A stretch of 64,000 nucleotides of DNA from contig NZ_CP079863.1 of NCBI RefSeq assembly GCF_025263485.1, forward strand, positions 5,828,001-5,892,000, in the 5' to 3' direction. The stretch's first letter is position 1. Each line of letters starts with the position of its first letter. The position numbers and the translations under genes were made by a program. Below the pieces are notes generated by a model that was given only the letters and a program-made list of their open reading frames with translations, ran no database searches and had not been told where the DNA came from. The DNA comes from Mycobacterium sp. SMC-2 (GTDB lineage: Bacteria; Actinomycetota; Actinomycetes; Mycobacteriales; Mycobacteriaceae). Of the stretch, positions 50,424 through 59,259 are shown one piece after another.

Positions 50424-51931
50424 CGGGCATCGGCCGTCGTAGAAAATCCGCCCGCCAACGCGGCGGCGGTTTCAAGCACCGCGCGCGCTGTCTTCGGGCT
50501 GACCTTTCGAAGGTCTAACTCGCCCGCCTCGGCGATGTGAGCGTCAAAGGGCACCTCGATAATGCGTTGCGTTTTGACCCACCCCGCGAAATGCTCCCTG
50601 AGTGTGGCGACCAGCTTCGCCGATTCCTTGCGATCCTTGCGACTGCGAGCCGGACGAATGTGGTTGATCACCAACACCGTTCGCGAGATCAGCTGGTGAT
50701 AGCCTTCGTCGCGCAGCCACTCAAAATTAGTGCTCGCCCCTTCGGCGCCGTCAGGCACCGCCGAGGCCACCATCAACACCGCATCGGCGCGCTCGAACAC
50801 CCCCTTCATCACCGCATGGTCGAGATCGACCCCGCAGTCAACGAAAAGCACACTGTAGAACCGTTGTAGGCGTGTGTGACCCTTGATGAATTCCTCAGCG
50901 CTCAACACCTCCCCACGTGCGCCTCCATGACGCGGGGAAGCCACCACATCCAAACCAACATGGTTGTGGCCGGCCAAAGCACCCACATCGGCGTAGCGAT
51001 GAAGGTTGAGGTCATCGTTGATCGCGCGCAGCGACGACGCCTTGGGATCCACACGGGACGCCAAATTCGCCGCCTGTGCCGGATCGGCATCGACGGCGAC
51101 CACTTGGTCATTGCGGACGCGAGCAAACTCACTGGCGGCCGCGACGGTCATCGCGGTCTTGCCCGAACCGCCTTTGCCACCCAGCACCACGACGGTGTAC
51201 GTGCCACGCAGATTAGCCCCGATCGCAGTCTCGAACTCACGCACTGTGCGTTCGTCGCTGGACTCACCGACGTTGATGAGCCCCCCAGAAGCCTTGAGCA
51301 ACGCCTTGCGCCACCCCTTTTTTGGCGCCACTTTGTGGGGCGTGATCAAGTCGGAAGCGCGTAGATGCTCGCGCAGCGCATCTGAGGACCGGGGTACGCC
51401 CGCGGCGCGTGGCGACGGTTGCGCGGGCGGCTCGCGCCAGCCACGGTCTTCTCCCGGCGGGTACGGACGTGGCGTCTGGCCCGGATCTAGTTGACCGGCT
51501 GGCTGCGGCGCGCCGTGACGCCCACCCAGCGCCTCTGCCTCCCCCTGCGGTGATGGGACAAATTGAGTTGGGGTGCAATCGTTTTGACCAGATATCCCCG
51601 GCTGCGCATCGGGACGGGGCAGCTGGGACCATGGCGCCGGTGGCGGCGCGGTCTCTTGGGTATGAGGGGCCAAGGTCCCCTCAGGTGGTACAAGCCGTGG
51701 CGGCTGCCAAGCCGGGCCTTGTTGGGGCGGTGGCGGCGCGTCCTGCGTGGAGGGTCCGAGGATGCCCTCAGGTGGGGCAAACCCTGGTCGCTCATCATCC
51801 CTGGTCGGCTCGTCGATGTCGCTTGGACGGCTGGGCTCAGCAGCGCTTGGCGCGGGCTTCGTCTCTGGCGGTGGAGTTGTCGCCAGGTCGTTGAAAAAGT
51901 CGCGTTCCTCACGCTCATGTGGGCTTGTCAT
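50420..51931 (-). CDS. EspI-like MinD/ParA-type ATPase
   Basis: The 503-residue protein has a Pro-rich disordered N-terminal half (1-200, many PPP and APP stretches) and a C-terminal MinD/ParA-type ATPase with the deviant Walker A VVLGGKGGSGKTAMT, followed by VVAVDADPAQAANLAS. This is the domain order of EspI of ESX-1, which damps secretion when ATP is low, and of related ESX-associated ATPases. It is the first gene of the coupled espI-eccD-mycP-eccE run. A plasmid-partition role is less likely because no parB gene is adjacent. Confidence 0.85.
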   Translation of the reverse strand: MTSPHEREERDFFNDLATTPPPETKPAPSAAEPSRPSDIDEPTRDDERPGFAPPEGILGPSTQDAPPPPQQGPAWQPPRLVPPEGTLAPHTQETAPPPAPWSQLPRPDAQPGISGQNDCTPTQFVPSPQGEAEALGGRHGAPQPAGQLDPGQTPRPYPPGEDRGWREPPAQPSPRAAGVPRSSDALREHLRASDLITPHKVAPKKGWRKALLKASGGLINVGESSDERTVREFETAIGANLRGTYTVVVLGGKGGSGKTAMTVAAASEFARVRNDQVVAVDADPAQAANLASRVDPKASSLRAINDDLNLHRYADVGALAGHNHVGLDVVASPRHGGARGEVLSAEEFIKGHTRLQRFYSVLFVDCGVDLDHAVMKGVFERADAVLMVASAVPDGAEGASTNFEWLRDEGYHQLISRTVLVINHIRPARSRKDRKESAKLVATLREHFAGWVKTQRIIEVPFDAHIAEAGELDLRKVSPKTARAVLETAAALAGGFSTTADAR

Positions 51932-52020
51932 GCCGCGTCCCCTCGTCGCCAGACCGTATCCGAATTTCGCTTAGCGCCACATAAATTGGCCACAGCGCGA
52001 AACTAGCAACCACGGTTTTC

Positions 52021-52056
52021 ATCCGTCTACAACGGATGCCATATTCGCGTGTATCG
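52021..52056 (-). promoter_or_regulatory. Hairpin overlapping a recurring promoter element
   Basis: ATCCGT-CTACA-ACGGAT (52021-52037) is a perfect 6-base hairpin. It overlaps, on the minus strand, GAATATGGCATCCGTTGTAG, a member of the AAT-N11-GTAG family. It lies 94-125 bases before the espI-like start and just after the espG stop, so it could end one transcript and start the next. No gene is present in 51932-52061. Confidence 0.45.
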
Positions 52057-52061
52057 AAATT

Positions 52062-53003
52062 TCATGTCCGCTGATGAGTCGCCCAGCCTCGTCCTGAGGG
52101 CAACGTTTCGAGCAGCTCGAGCACGGCTGTGTGGATTGCGTGATCACCGCCGGGCAGCAGCGTGGTCCATTGCCTGCCGTCAGGACCAACGCTGTTGCTG
52201 ACCACGACACGGCCGACCAGGGTGTCGGCCACGGTCACCGCCATCGGTGCGCGCGCTGGCCCACTGATAGAAAATTCCGCCGCGCCGATGACCGCGCGGG
52301 TCGTCCCCCGGTCGGCGACCGCTCCAACCAGCCGCGCCTGAGGAACTGAAAGGCCTACCTCTACCAGGCCGGCGATGATGTCGATCGCGGGGTTGGCCTG
52401 CCAGGTCGCCAAAACTGTATTGAGTACCGCTGCTTCGCTATTGATGCCGTGAAATTGGGCCGGATCAGCCGGCCCCAGCGTCTTGACGACCGCGTCGGCG
52501 ATCTCGATCTGCCCCAGCGGGCTGACCACGATTTCATCACTGGTCTCTTGGCCCGGCCGCCATAGCCGTGCGGCGGCCACCCACGCGTTGTCGCGCCGAC
52601 ACAACGTGACCACACGTTGCGGAGGCCGCTGGGCATACCACTGCGCCAACGCCCCGGCGGCCTCAATAGGGTCCTCCGGGGCAGTGAAAACCTCAGGGGG
52701 GCCTTCAAGTCGGTCAGGGCGGGTCTCGGGGCGGGTAATCGTCAGATCGATTTCGACGTCGGGACGCCCTAATGCCCGCACCCAGGAGGCCACGCTCGAG
52801 TCAACCTCGCCGCCCCGATGTATTCCAGCGTTTTCCAGAACCTTCATGCCGGGGTGATCGGCGATGGTGGCTTGCACCGCACCAACCGGCCGGATCTTGA
52901 GGGCGGGTGGCAATTGGGCCACACCGCAAAGCGCGGCTGTCAACCACAAGGCTTCCGACGTGGTCGACAGCCGCGCTGTAACTGCGGTGCCGGTCTCGCT
53001 CAC
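52062..53003 (-). CDS. espG: ESX-specific PE/PPE chaperone EspG
   Basis: The 313-residue protein shows the EspG fold signals: an N-terminal beta-helix unit (SEALWLTAALCGVAQLPPAL) and a second half with IEIADAVVKTLGP and ISGPARAPMAVTVADTLVGR. EspG binds the hydrophobic tip of PPE proteins in the cytosol and keeps the cognate PE-PPE pair soluble until export. Its ATG overlaps the esxA-like stop by 4 bases. The location next to its presumed client PPE gene matches other ESX loci. Confidence 0.88.
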   Translation of the reverse strand: MSETGTAVTARLSTTSEALWLTAALCGVAQLPPALKIRPVGAVQATIADHPGMKVLENAGIHRGGEVDSSVASWVRALGRPDVEIDLTITRPETRPDRLEGPPEVFTAPEDPIEAAGALAQWYAQRPPQRVVTLCRRDNAWVAAARLWRPGQETSDEIVVSPLGQIEIADAVVKTLGPADPAQFHGINSEAAVLNTVLATWQANPAIDIIAGLVEVGLSVPQARLVGAVADRGTTRAVIGAAEFSISGPARAPMAVTVADTLVGRVVVSNSVGPDGRQWTTLLPGGDHAIHTAVLELLETLPSGRGWATHQRT

Positions 53004-53293
53004 AAGCCCCGGAAACCGGCCTGGACCGCGTGGTCGGTGCCCAGCGCGTTCGTCGACGCGTGCCCGACGGCCTGCCCATGGCGCTCGATGGTGTGGAACA
53101 CCGCCTGAAACGCCTGATCGATTTCATGCATGGCGACCTGGGCGGCATCAGAACCGTGCTGCGTCCAGATCGTGGCGACCTGGTTGATCGTGCCCATGGC
53201 TCGGGTGCGCAGGTCGTTCATGTGGGCGACCAGCTGCGCCTGGGCCGAGACGTGATCGGCCATCATGCCGTGGTCGTAACGCATTGAATCCAT
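53000..53293 (-). CDS. WXG100-family Esx protein (EsxA position)
   Basis: The 97-residue protein is predicted as two helices with a turn, the ESAT-6/WXG100 fold. The turn reads IWTQHGS, so the tryptophan (43) is present but the glycine is four residues on, not two: the canonical WxG is lost. Heterodimer formation with the neighbouring Esx protein and export through this ESX are expected from its position downstream of PE/PPE and upstream of espG. A FxxxE (FHTIE) could stand in for the YxxxD/E export motif. Confidence 0.82.
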   Translation of the reverse strand: MDSMRYDHGMMADHVSAQAQLVAHMNDLRTRAMGTINQVATIWTQHGSDAAQVAMHEIDQAFQAVFHTIERHGQAVGHASTNALGTDHAVQAGFRGL

Positions 53294-53335
53294 AGCGATT
53301 CTCCTCTGAAAGTCGTTGTCGGTAGGTGGGCGCGG

Positions 53336-53638
53336 CTAGGTCGAGACGACGTTGCCGAAACTCGCCCGGTTTTGCGCGTTGGTTTCTTGGTACTGGTGCG
53401 CCGAGCGCTTCATCATGTCGATGACGCTCTGGAACCGCTGGTTGACCTGTTGGCCGGTCCGGTTGATGTCTTCGGTGGTGGCCATGGAGGCCAGCGCCGC
53501 ATCACCGCTGAACCCAGTACCGGTCAGGTTCTGGTTCATGGTGACATAACGGCCCAACGCCGACAGCACCTCTTGTTGAATGTTCGACAATTGACTTGCG
53601 CCCGAAAGCATCTGGGCGACATCGGCGTTCAACGCCAT
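53336..53638 (-). CDS. WXG100-family Esx protein (EsxB position)
   Basis: The 100-residue helical protein has the family length and ends with a flexible tail. At the WxG turn it reads GTGFSGDAA, with Phe43 in place of Trp. Near the C terminus HQYQETN resembles but does not fit the YxxxD/E export signal. It precedes the EsxA-like gene by 42 bases on the same strand. The pair would be secreted as a heterodimer by the local ESX. Confidence 0.82.
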   Translation of the reverse strand: MALNADVAQMLSGASQLSNIQQEVLSALGRYVTMNQNLTGTGFSGDAALASMATTEDINRTGQQVNQRFQSVIDMMKRSAHQYQETNAQNRASFGNVVST

Positions 53639-53717
53639 GATGGTGTATCTCCTTCACTAGCAAAGTGGTTACCGCTGGTTCGATCAGTTCAGCAATGACC
53701 CGGTCCCCTGCCGGGAT

Positions 53718-55199
53718 TTACCCTCCCTGCCCGACGTGGACCACGCCCTCGGAAGTGAGCACCGGCGCCGCATGCGCAGAGGCCGGTAGCGTGATCGTCT
53801 TATCCTGCTCGCCGACAGCGGCATATGCACTGCCGCGCCCCGAGCGCGTCGAGGCAGCCATGGGCCCATACATTCCCGGCGCCATGGCTCCTCTGCCCCC
53901 TGCCGCGCCGCTTCGCAGTCCTGCGGCCGGTTGGTCGCCGGCCTCAGCGCCGTCAGGCACGTTGGCCCACCATCCACCCGGCACGCCCACAGGCCCGCCC
54001 AGTCCGCCAGCAGAGGGCTTCGTCAGCGCCGCGACGACCGCTGATCCGCCCCCGGCGAAGCCGCCATTGGCGCCACTAAGCCCTGACCACGGGGCACTGG
54101 CTGCGCTCAGTCCCGGTGCTCCCCCGCCCGGAGGGCCGCCCAAACCGCCGGCCATACCTCCGGTCAGCGCTGACAACGGGCCCATCAGGCCGCTGAGTTG
54201 GCCGGCGGCACTCGACGGGAGTTGCCCCACAGATTCCAGTGGTGAGCTCAGCGAACTCATCATTTCGGTTGGCGCTTGGGTGAGCTGGCCCAGCAACGAT
54301 TGCCCGGACTCTTCCAGGGGTGGCCGCCCACCCTGACCCGCTTGCAACGGCGGAGCCTTGCCCTGCGGGGCATTGCTCGTGATGCCTTGGCCGGTGCCTA
54401 TTGTCGCGGGCACGCCCTGCCCCGCGGTCGTGCCCGTGGTAGCTGGTTGCGGGGCTGGAGACGACCCACCAGTGCTCGAACCTGCGGCCTGCACGCCTGC
54501 TCCCATGCCGCTGAACACACCGCTCGAAACCCCGGTGGCCACGCCCGTGCCAATCCCGCTGCCCGCCGACACAACTCCCCCACCGGCGGTGAGGCCCGAT
54601 CCCAACGCCTGCACGCCGGCCCCAACCCCGTCGCCGACCAGCCCCGCCAAGCCGGCCGTCGCGCCCAGCGGATTACTCATATCAGGCAACGTCGGCAACG
54701 GAACGGTCAGCGCGCTCACGACAGGTGACATAGCGCCCAGGTAGCCGACCATGGCCCCAGCGTTCTGCGACCAATACTCGCCGTATTCGGCGTTCGCCTC
54801 CGCGATTGCTGGGGTATTGATCCCCATAAAATTCGTTGCTTCCAAAGTCGCTTCGCGGACCCGGTTGGCCACCACCACTTCATGGGGAATAGTCGCCGAC
54901 ACGGCCGCGCTATAAGCGGTCAACCCGGTCTGAATGGTGGCCGCCGCGCTCTCTGCATGCAGCCCGGCGGTCTGTTGCCACGCCGCCATCGGCGTGGCGC
55001 TCTCGAGCATCCCCAATCCGCCCGAGCCCTGGAACACCGGCGCCGTTGCCATCGCGGTCACCGACTGCTGCATCCCTTGCTCAAAGTGCGCCGCCGCAGC
55101 AGCCGTGTACGCAGTGATCTGCGGGACGTGCGCCGTTGGACCTGCGCCCATCCTGGTCAAACGAAATGCGTTAATCTCCGGAGGGATACCCCAATACAT
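53718..55199 (-). CDS. PPE-family protein
   Basis: The 493-residue protein starts MYWGIPPEINAFRLTRMGAG, with Pro-Pro-Glu at 6-8, and carries the PPE landmark NFMGINTPAIAEANAEYGEYW in a ~180-residue helical domain. The C-terminal half is Gly/Pro/Ala-rich and low-complexity (residues ~190-490). PPE proteins pair with PE proteins, bind EspG, and are exported to the cell surface. The PE gene ends 15 bases upstream, so they form a usual pe-ppe pair. Confidence 0.9.
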   Translation of the reverse strand: MYWGIPPEINAFRLTRMGAGPTAHVPQITAYTAAAAAHFEQGMQQSVTAMATAPVFQGSGGLGMLESATPMAAWQQTAGLHAESAAATIQTGLTAYSAAVSATIPHEVVVANRVREATLEATNFMGINTPAIAEANAEYGEYWSQNAGAMVGYLGAMSPVVSALTVPLPTLPDMSNPLGATAGLAGLVGDGVGAGVQALGSGLTAGGGVVSAGSGIGTGVATGVSSGVFSGMGAGVQAAGSSTGGSSPAPQPATTGTTAGQGVPATIGTGQGITSNAPQGKAPPLQAGQGGRPPLEESGQSLLGQLTQAPTEMMSSLSSPLESVGQLPSSAAGQLSGLMGPLSALTGGMAGGLGGPPGGGAPGLSAASAPWSGLSGANGGFAGGGSAVVAALTKPSAGGLGGPVGVPGGWWANVPDGAEAGDQPAAGLRSGAAGGRGAMAPGMYGPMAASTRSGRGSAYAAVGEQDKTITLPASAHAAPVLTSEGVVHVGQGG

Positions 55200-55214
55200 C
55201 AGTGCACCAGCGCG

Positions 55215-55511
55215 CTACAGCGCCAGCAGCGCCTTGCCGACGGCATCCATGGCGGTGTAGGTGGCCGCCGATGTAGCCACGGTGGCAGCGAACGCCTCCC
55301 GCTGAGCTACACCTACCGCACCTGCCGCCAAGAACTGCGCGCCATGCGCGGCGATGGCTTGAGCGAACATGGCCGACACTTCCTCGCCGCCCATCGGCAG
55401 CACCGCACCCATCGCTGGTGCCCCAGCGGCAAGAGTGGCCGCCGTCGTCGCCCCGCCTGCGCCCTCCGATGCTGCCTGCGCCGCCAGCGCAGGCGCCTCA
55501 ACAAACATCAT
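55215..55511 (-). CDS. PE-family protein
   Basis: From ATG at 55511 (MMFVEAPALAAQAASEGAGG) the protein is about 98 residues, the length of a PE domain alone, and very Ala-rich. The export motif YxxxD is present as YTAMD near the C-terminal end of the second helix. The name-giving Pro-Glu dipeptide near residue 8-9 is missing (VEAPALAA). It forms the partner of the following PPE protein. Confidence 0.82.
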   Translation of the reverse strand: MMFVEAPALAAQAASEGAGGATTAATLAAGAPAMGAVLPMGGEEVSAMFAQAIAAHGAQFLAAGAVGVAQREAFAATVATSAATYTAMDAVGKALLAL

Positions 55512-55588
55512 TGCAATCCCACCCCTGTCCACATATTCTATTCGCCCCACGAGCAACAAAGCCGTTTGATGCGACGATAACCGCCCCC

Positions 55589-55759
55589 ATGGACACCGGC
55601 AACCAAACCTCCGACATTCCACACAAGGCAACAGCCCCTGTTTCCCGACACCTCCTACGACGCCGCTCCCCCGGCGAAATCTCGTCTCGCATCAGCATTC
55701 TGGAAAAGTCCATGCCGACGCATGAATCGGTCCAGATCGACCGCTTAATCAGCTACTGA
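55589..55759 (+). CDS. Possible small protein on the opposite strand
   Basis: A 56-residue plus-strand frame (MDTGNQTSDIPHKATAPVSR ... SVQIDRLISY) fills the gap between the PE gene and the broken HTH gene. Third codon positions are mostly C or G, but no ribosome site is visible. It could be real or chance. The rest of the gap (55512-55588) looks like the PE promoter region. Confidence 0.25.
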   Translation: MDTGNQTSDIPHKATAPVSRHLLRRRSPGEISSRISILEKSMPTHESVQIDRLISY

Positions 55760-56161
55760 ACCGCCCAGCACGAACTGCGCAGCCGCCCGGGCACGCTCCT
55801 CGATGGTTTTAAGCCGAAGAATCGACTGCTCGGCCGCACCGGCGGCCGAACGCGCCTCCTCGGCGATTTCAGTGAGCCGCTGCGCGACGAGCTGGGCCGA
55901 GCGAGTCGTCGGCGCGCGTGGACCTGGCAGGGGTTGTCCGGCCAACAAGGCCGCGCACGTCCCGGCCTCTCAGCCCCGCGCCGCGCCGATCCTATCCAGA
56001 GTGGCCGCACGAGACGGGACCATGCCGTGGTTGATCAACCGCGAGATCGTAGGCCGCGCCACCCGGGCCAAGCGCGCCAAATCATGTTTGGACAACCCCT
56101 GTTTCAAGCGGGCGTGCTTCACCGCGTGCACGAGCAGCCAGGCGGGGTCATCCACGCTCAA
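55745..56161 (-). pseudogene. HTH regulator interrupted by one in-frame stop (W to TGA)
   Basis: TTG at 56161 overlaps the eccCb stop (TTGA). The first 63 codons encode an XRE-like helix-turn-helix (LSKHDLARLARVARPTISRL). After TGA at 55970-55972 the same frame continues with EAGTCAALLAGQPLPG and a helical tail (QRLTEIAEEARSAAGAAEQS) to 55745. Alignment with the HTH protein at 41776 (LDEALGW / IGAARG-stop) puts the stop exactly at the conserved tryptophan, so a TGG to TGA change is likely. The truncated 63-residue product could still bind DNA. Confidence 0.7.
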
Positions 56162-59100
56162 TGCGTGCTCGCCGGGAACGCGATCTGCACCGGCGCCACC
56201 ACCCGGTCAGTGACGTACAGGCCACGGCCAGGGTCAGCCGGCATGGCTTTCGTCTTGCCGACAATGAATCCTTCATCCGGGTCCCCGTCCATCACCACGA
56301 CGGGTGCTTTGGCCTTGAGCAGCTCCCCGATGATCGGATTGGTCAGCGTGCGGCCCCACTGAGCGATGCGCCGCGACACGACCAGGTGCAGGCCGATCTC
56401 CTTACCCCGCGCGATAAATCGCGCCAACGGGCCCAACGGGTATCCAGTTCCCGCCACGAATCCACCAGTGTCCCAACTGGCGAGGGTCTCTTCACGGTCG
56501 ATGAAGACAAAGATCTCCGGCCCGCTCCAGCGCCGCGTCCCCGCGGCCAAGTCTTCCTGACTCAGGTCCGTGATCGGCAGACGTTCAGTCAGGATCGCCC
56601 CCAGGCTCTCCCCCAAGGCGCGCACCTGGTCCTCCCGGAAAACGTAGGAGCCCAAATGCTCACCTTCGACCACGCGCAGCAGCTCATTATGAGGGTCCAC
56701 AACATAGATTTGCGCCTGCTCGGGCCCGTAGACCCGCATCACGGCTTGGGCCACCGTGGCCAACCCGCTCGACAAGCCACATTCAGGTCGACCAGTCAGC
56801 AGCAGATGCGGTGTTGCGCCGAAGTTCGCGACCGCCGGTTGCAAACCGATTTCGGAAATCCCGAACGGCACGACACCCCTGCCTTTGACGCCGCCTGGCC
56901 CGTGCTCACGCTGCTCCCATTGCGCGAAAACCTCATCGATACCAACCAATTTGGGCAATATCCGTACCCGCGCGGCCGCGCTCTCGGGTCCGGCGAGCCT
57001 GGCAATGGTCTCAGCGGCCGCCGCCACATCGCTGCGCCGCCCCTGCACGGTCACCTGCGGTAACCCGGCCTGAAAGTGGAAACCGTCCATCGTCGTGCCG
57101 CGGCCCCTGATCTTGACCACTTCAACCTGCTCGACCTCGCCGCCGGTGTCGTCGTCTTCGTCGAGGAAGATCTTCTGCTCACCAAACGGCACATCTCGCG
57201 CGACCTTGACACTGTTGACGGTCATGTCATCGTTGTCGCCGAGCCTGAGCTCCACGTTGCTGGTGAACAGCTTCGTCATTCCTGACGGAAACTTATTGGC
57301 GATCCAGCCGCTCGTCGACATGATGGCGTGCACCCCAACGTCGGGTCCTTTGGCCAAGATTCGTTCCACATCAGCGACGAGCAGCTGCTCCCAGTTCTTC
57401 CAGAACGTCGGCCATCCATCGATCACCAAAAACACATCGCCGAATGGGTCCGCAGGTACCTCACCGGCCGCGCCACCGAATTTGCGTTCGCGCAGCTTGG
57501 TCAGCGTCAATCCGAGCTTGGTGAAGGCCTGCTCGCGCTGATCGATCAGCGCCAGCATCTCGGCGATAATTCGTTTGACCTGCTCGGGGTCCACCTCGCG
57601 GGCAAAGCCACCAACGTGCGGCAAATCGGCTACCACGTTGAGGTCGGGTCCGCTGAGCGCGATGACATAAAACTGAATCCGCCGAGGGTGATACAGCAGC
57701 GCGGCACCCGAGATCATCGTGGCGAGGGCCACCGTTTTACCTGATTGGCCCATACCAATGACCGCGCAGTTGCCTTCGGCCAGATTGGGTGCATAGACGA
57801 GCTGTCGGTGATCGCGCGGTCGGTCTTCAATCCCGACCGGAAACATCAACCTCGACGGCTCGTTTCCGGCTGAGCCGTAGTCGACATCCCAGGCTTGTCC
57901 CCGCAGCCGGCTCACCAGCTCATCAGCCGGCACCGGCTGTAACGGCGGTAGCCACATCGGTTGCAACGGAGGAAGGTTCAGCCGGTTCAAGCAATCCACC
58001 GTGGCCTGCACCTGTTTGACGGTACGGCCGTCCGCGCCGACGATAGCGCGTGGTTCGGCGACTTCAACGTGCTCGGCCTGGTCGCCGTTGGCCACTGGCG
58101 CAGCCGGCATTCCCACTGCCCTGAACTCTTGTGGCTCAACGTAACCGGCTTCCTGCCTGGCCGCAGCAGCCGCCGCCCGCTGCGGCGGCACATAGCTTTT
58201 GAGCACGAACGCCGTCTGAAACCGCGTCAGGTTCTTACTCGCTCCGACCTTCAAAAGCCCCGCGCCAGCCGGCTTTTTGGGCAAATGATTGGCCTCATCA
58301 GTACCCAACACCTCGTGGGAATCGGTGTCGCCGACAGTGCGCAGCGCCACCCGCACCGGGATGTTACTCATGATGCCGCCCTGCATCTGGTGGCCCAGCC
58401 GCTGCGACCCCATGACGAGGCGAAGCCCCTGCGAGCGTCCCTGGCGGCCTACCTCGTCCATCACCGCTTTAGCGCCGTCATGCTCGGCGAACATCTGCGT
58501 GAACTCATCGACAACCAGCAGCAGGTGCGGCATCGGCCGCAGCTTCTCCTTCTTGTGGATCCGCAGGTACTCGTATTCGGCGATGTCACTGACCCCAGCC
58601 CGGTCAAGCCGCGCCTTGCGGCGCTCCATCTCGCCGTAGAGAACATCTCCCATCCGCACGATCCACAGCCGATCGTTGCGCAAGTTGCTCATCGCCGCCA
58701 CCGTGTGCGGGAAGCCCGCCACCAAATGCGCCAACGCGCTGCCCTTGAAGTCAAACACCGCGACCTTCAATGAATCTGGCGAATGCGTCAAACACGCCGA
58801 AGTAATCAGCGCCGTCAAGAACACCGACTTACCGCTACCGGTCGTGCCGACCACGACGACGTGATGGCCCATCCCGTCGAACTCGTGTGTCTCTTTGAGG
58901 TCAAGGGCCACGGGTTGTCCGTTTCGGGGATCAATCCCGATGGGGAACCGCATCCACTCGCGACCCCACTGCATCTCGCCCTCGTCATCTTGCAGCGGCG
59001 GGCCCAGCCGGGTGGCCGCCCATGCCTCCTCCACATCGATATTGCCCGGATCACGATGGCCGAGAATCTCATAGAGATCAACGACCTTCGACGCCGCGGC

Positions 59101-59259
59101 GGTCGAGCTTTGCGTCACACGCGAATCAGCATGGTATCGGGCCATTTTGCGCGCAAACGCGACCGCAGACGCGGTGTCGAGCGTATCGGGCAGCGCGAAG
59201 AACCCCTCCTCGTCATATGCTCCATCGCGCTTGACGTGCAATGTGTACTCAGCCGTCAT
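56158..59259 (-). CDS. eccCb: ESX motor ATPase EccCb with three FtsK/SpoIIIE modules
   Basis: The 1,033-residue protein contains three FtsK/SpoIIIE domains. ATPase 1 has Walker A VVVGTTGSGKSV (138-145) and Walker B LLVVDEFTQM (251-252). ATPase 2 has GMGQSGKT (about 500-508). ATPase 3 has a degenerate P-loop LTGRPECGLSS (about 818-826) without the lysine. These modules bind Esx substrates and drive secretion. The split lies before ATPase 1, whereas the known split EccCa1/EccCb1 of ESX-1 lies after it. ATG 59259 overlaps the eccCa end and follows AAGGAGGG. Confidence 0.92.
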   Translation of the reverse strand: MTAEYTLHVKRDGAYDEEGFFALPDTLDTASAVAFARKMARYHADSRVTQSSTAAASKVVDLYEILGHRDPGNIDVEEAWAATRLGPPLQDDEGEMQWGREWMRFPIGIDPRNGQPVALDLKETHEFDGMGHHVVVVGTTGSGKSVFLTALITSACLTHSPDSLKVAVFDFKGSALAHLVAGFPHTVAAMSNLRNDRLWIVRMGDVLYGEMERRKARLDRAGVSDIAEYEYLRIHKKEKLRPMPHLLLVVDEFTQMFAEHDGAKAVMDEVGRQGRSQGLRLVMGSQRLGHQMQGGIMSNIPVRVALRTVGDTDSHEVLGTDEANHLPKKPAGAGLLKVGASKNLTRFQTAFVLKSYVPPQRAAAAAARQEAGYVEPQEFRAVGMPAAPVANGDQAEHVEVAEPRAIVGADGRTVKQVQATVDCLNRLNLPPLQPMWLPPLQPVPADELVSRLRGQAWDVDYGSAGNEPSRLMFPVGIEDRPRDHRQLVYAPNLAEGNCAVIGMGQSGKTVALATMISGAALLYHPRRIQFYVIALSGPDLNVVADLPHVGGFAREVDPEQVKRIIAEMLALIDQREQAFTKLGLTLTKLRERKFGGAAGEVPADPFGDVFLVIDGWPTFWKNWEQLLVADVERILAKGPDVGVHAIMSTSGWIANKFPSGMTKLFTSNVELRLGDNDDMTVNSVKVARDVPFGEQKIFLDEDDDTGGEVEQVEVVKIRGRGTTMDGFHFQAGLPQVTVQGRRSDVAAAAETIARLAGPESAAARVRILPKLVGIDEVFAQWEQREHGPGGVKGRGVVPFGISEIGLQPAVANFGATPHLLLTGRPECGLSSGLATVAQAVMRVYGPEQAQIYVVDPHNELLRVVEGEHLGSYVFREDQVRALGESLGAILTERLPITDLSQEDLAAGTRRWSGPEIFVFIDREETLASWDTGGFVAGTGYPLGPLARFIARGKEIGLHLVVSRRIAQWGRTLTNPIIGELLKAKAPVVVMDGDPDEGFIVGKTKAMPADPGRGLYVTDRVVAPVQIAFPASTH

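Noticed and set aside
50420..51931. ParA-type ATPase taken as a plasmid partition gene
   Set aside because: The Pro-rich N terminus and the coupled eccD/mycP/eccE neighbours fit EspI better, and no parB or parS-like repeats are adjacent.
53718..55199. Low-complexity Gly/Pro region read as collagen-like or adhesin repeat
   Set aside because: It is the ordinary variable tail of a PPE protein.
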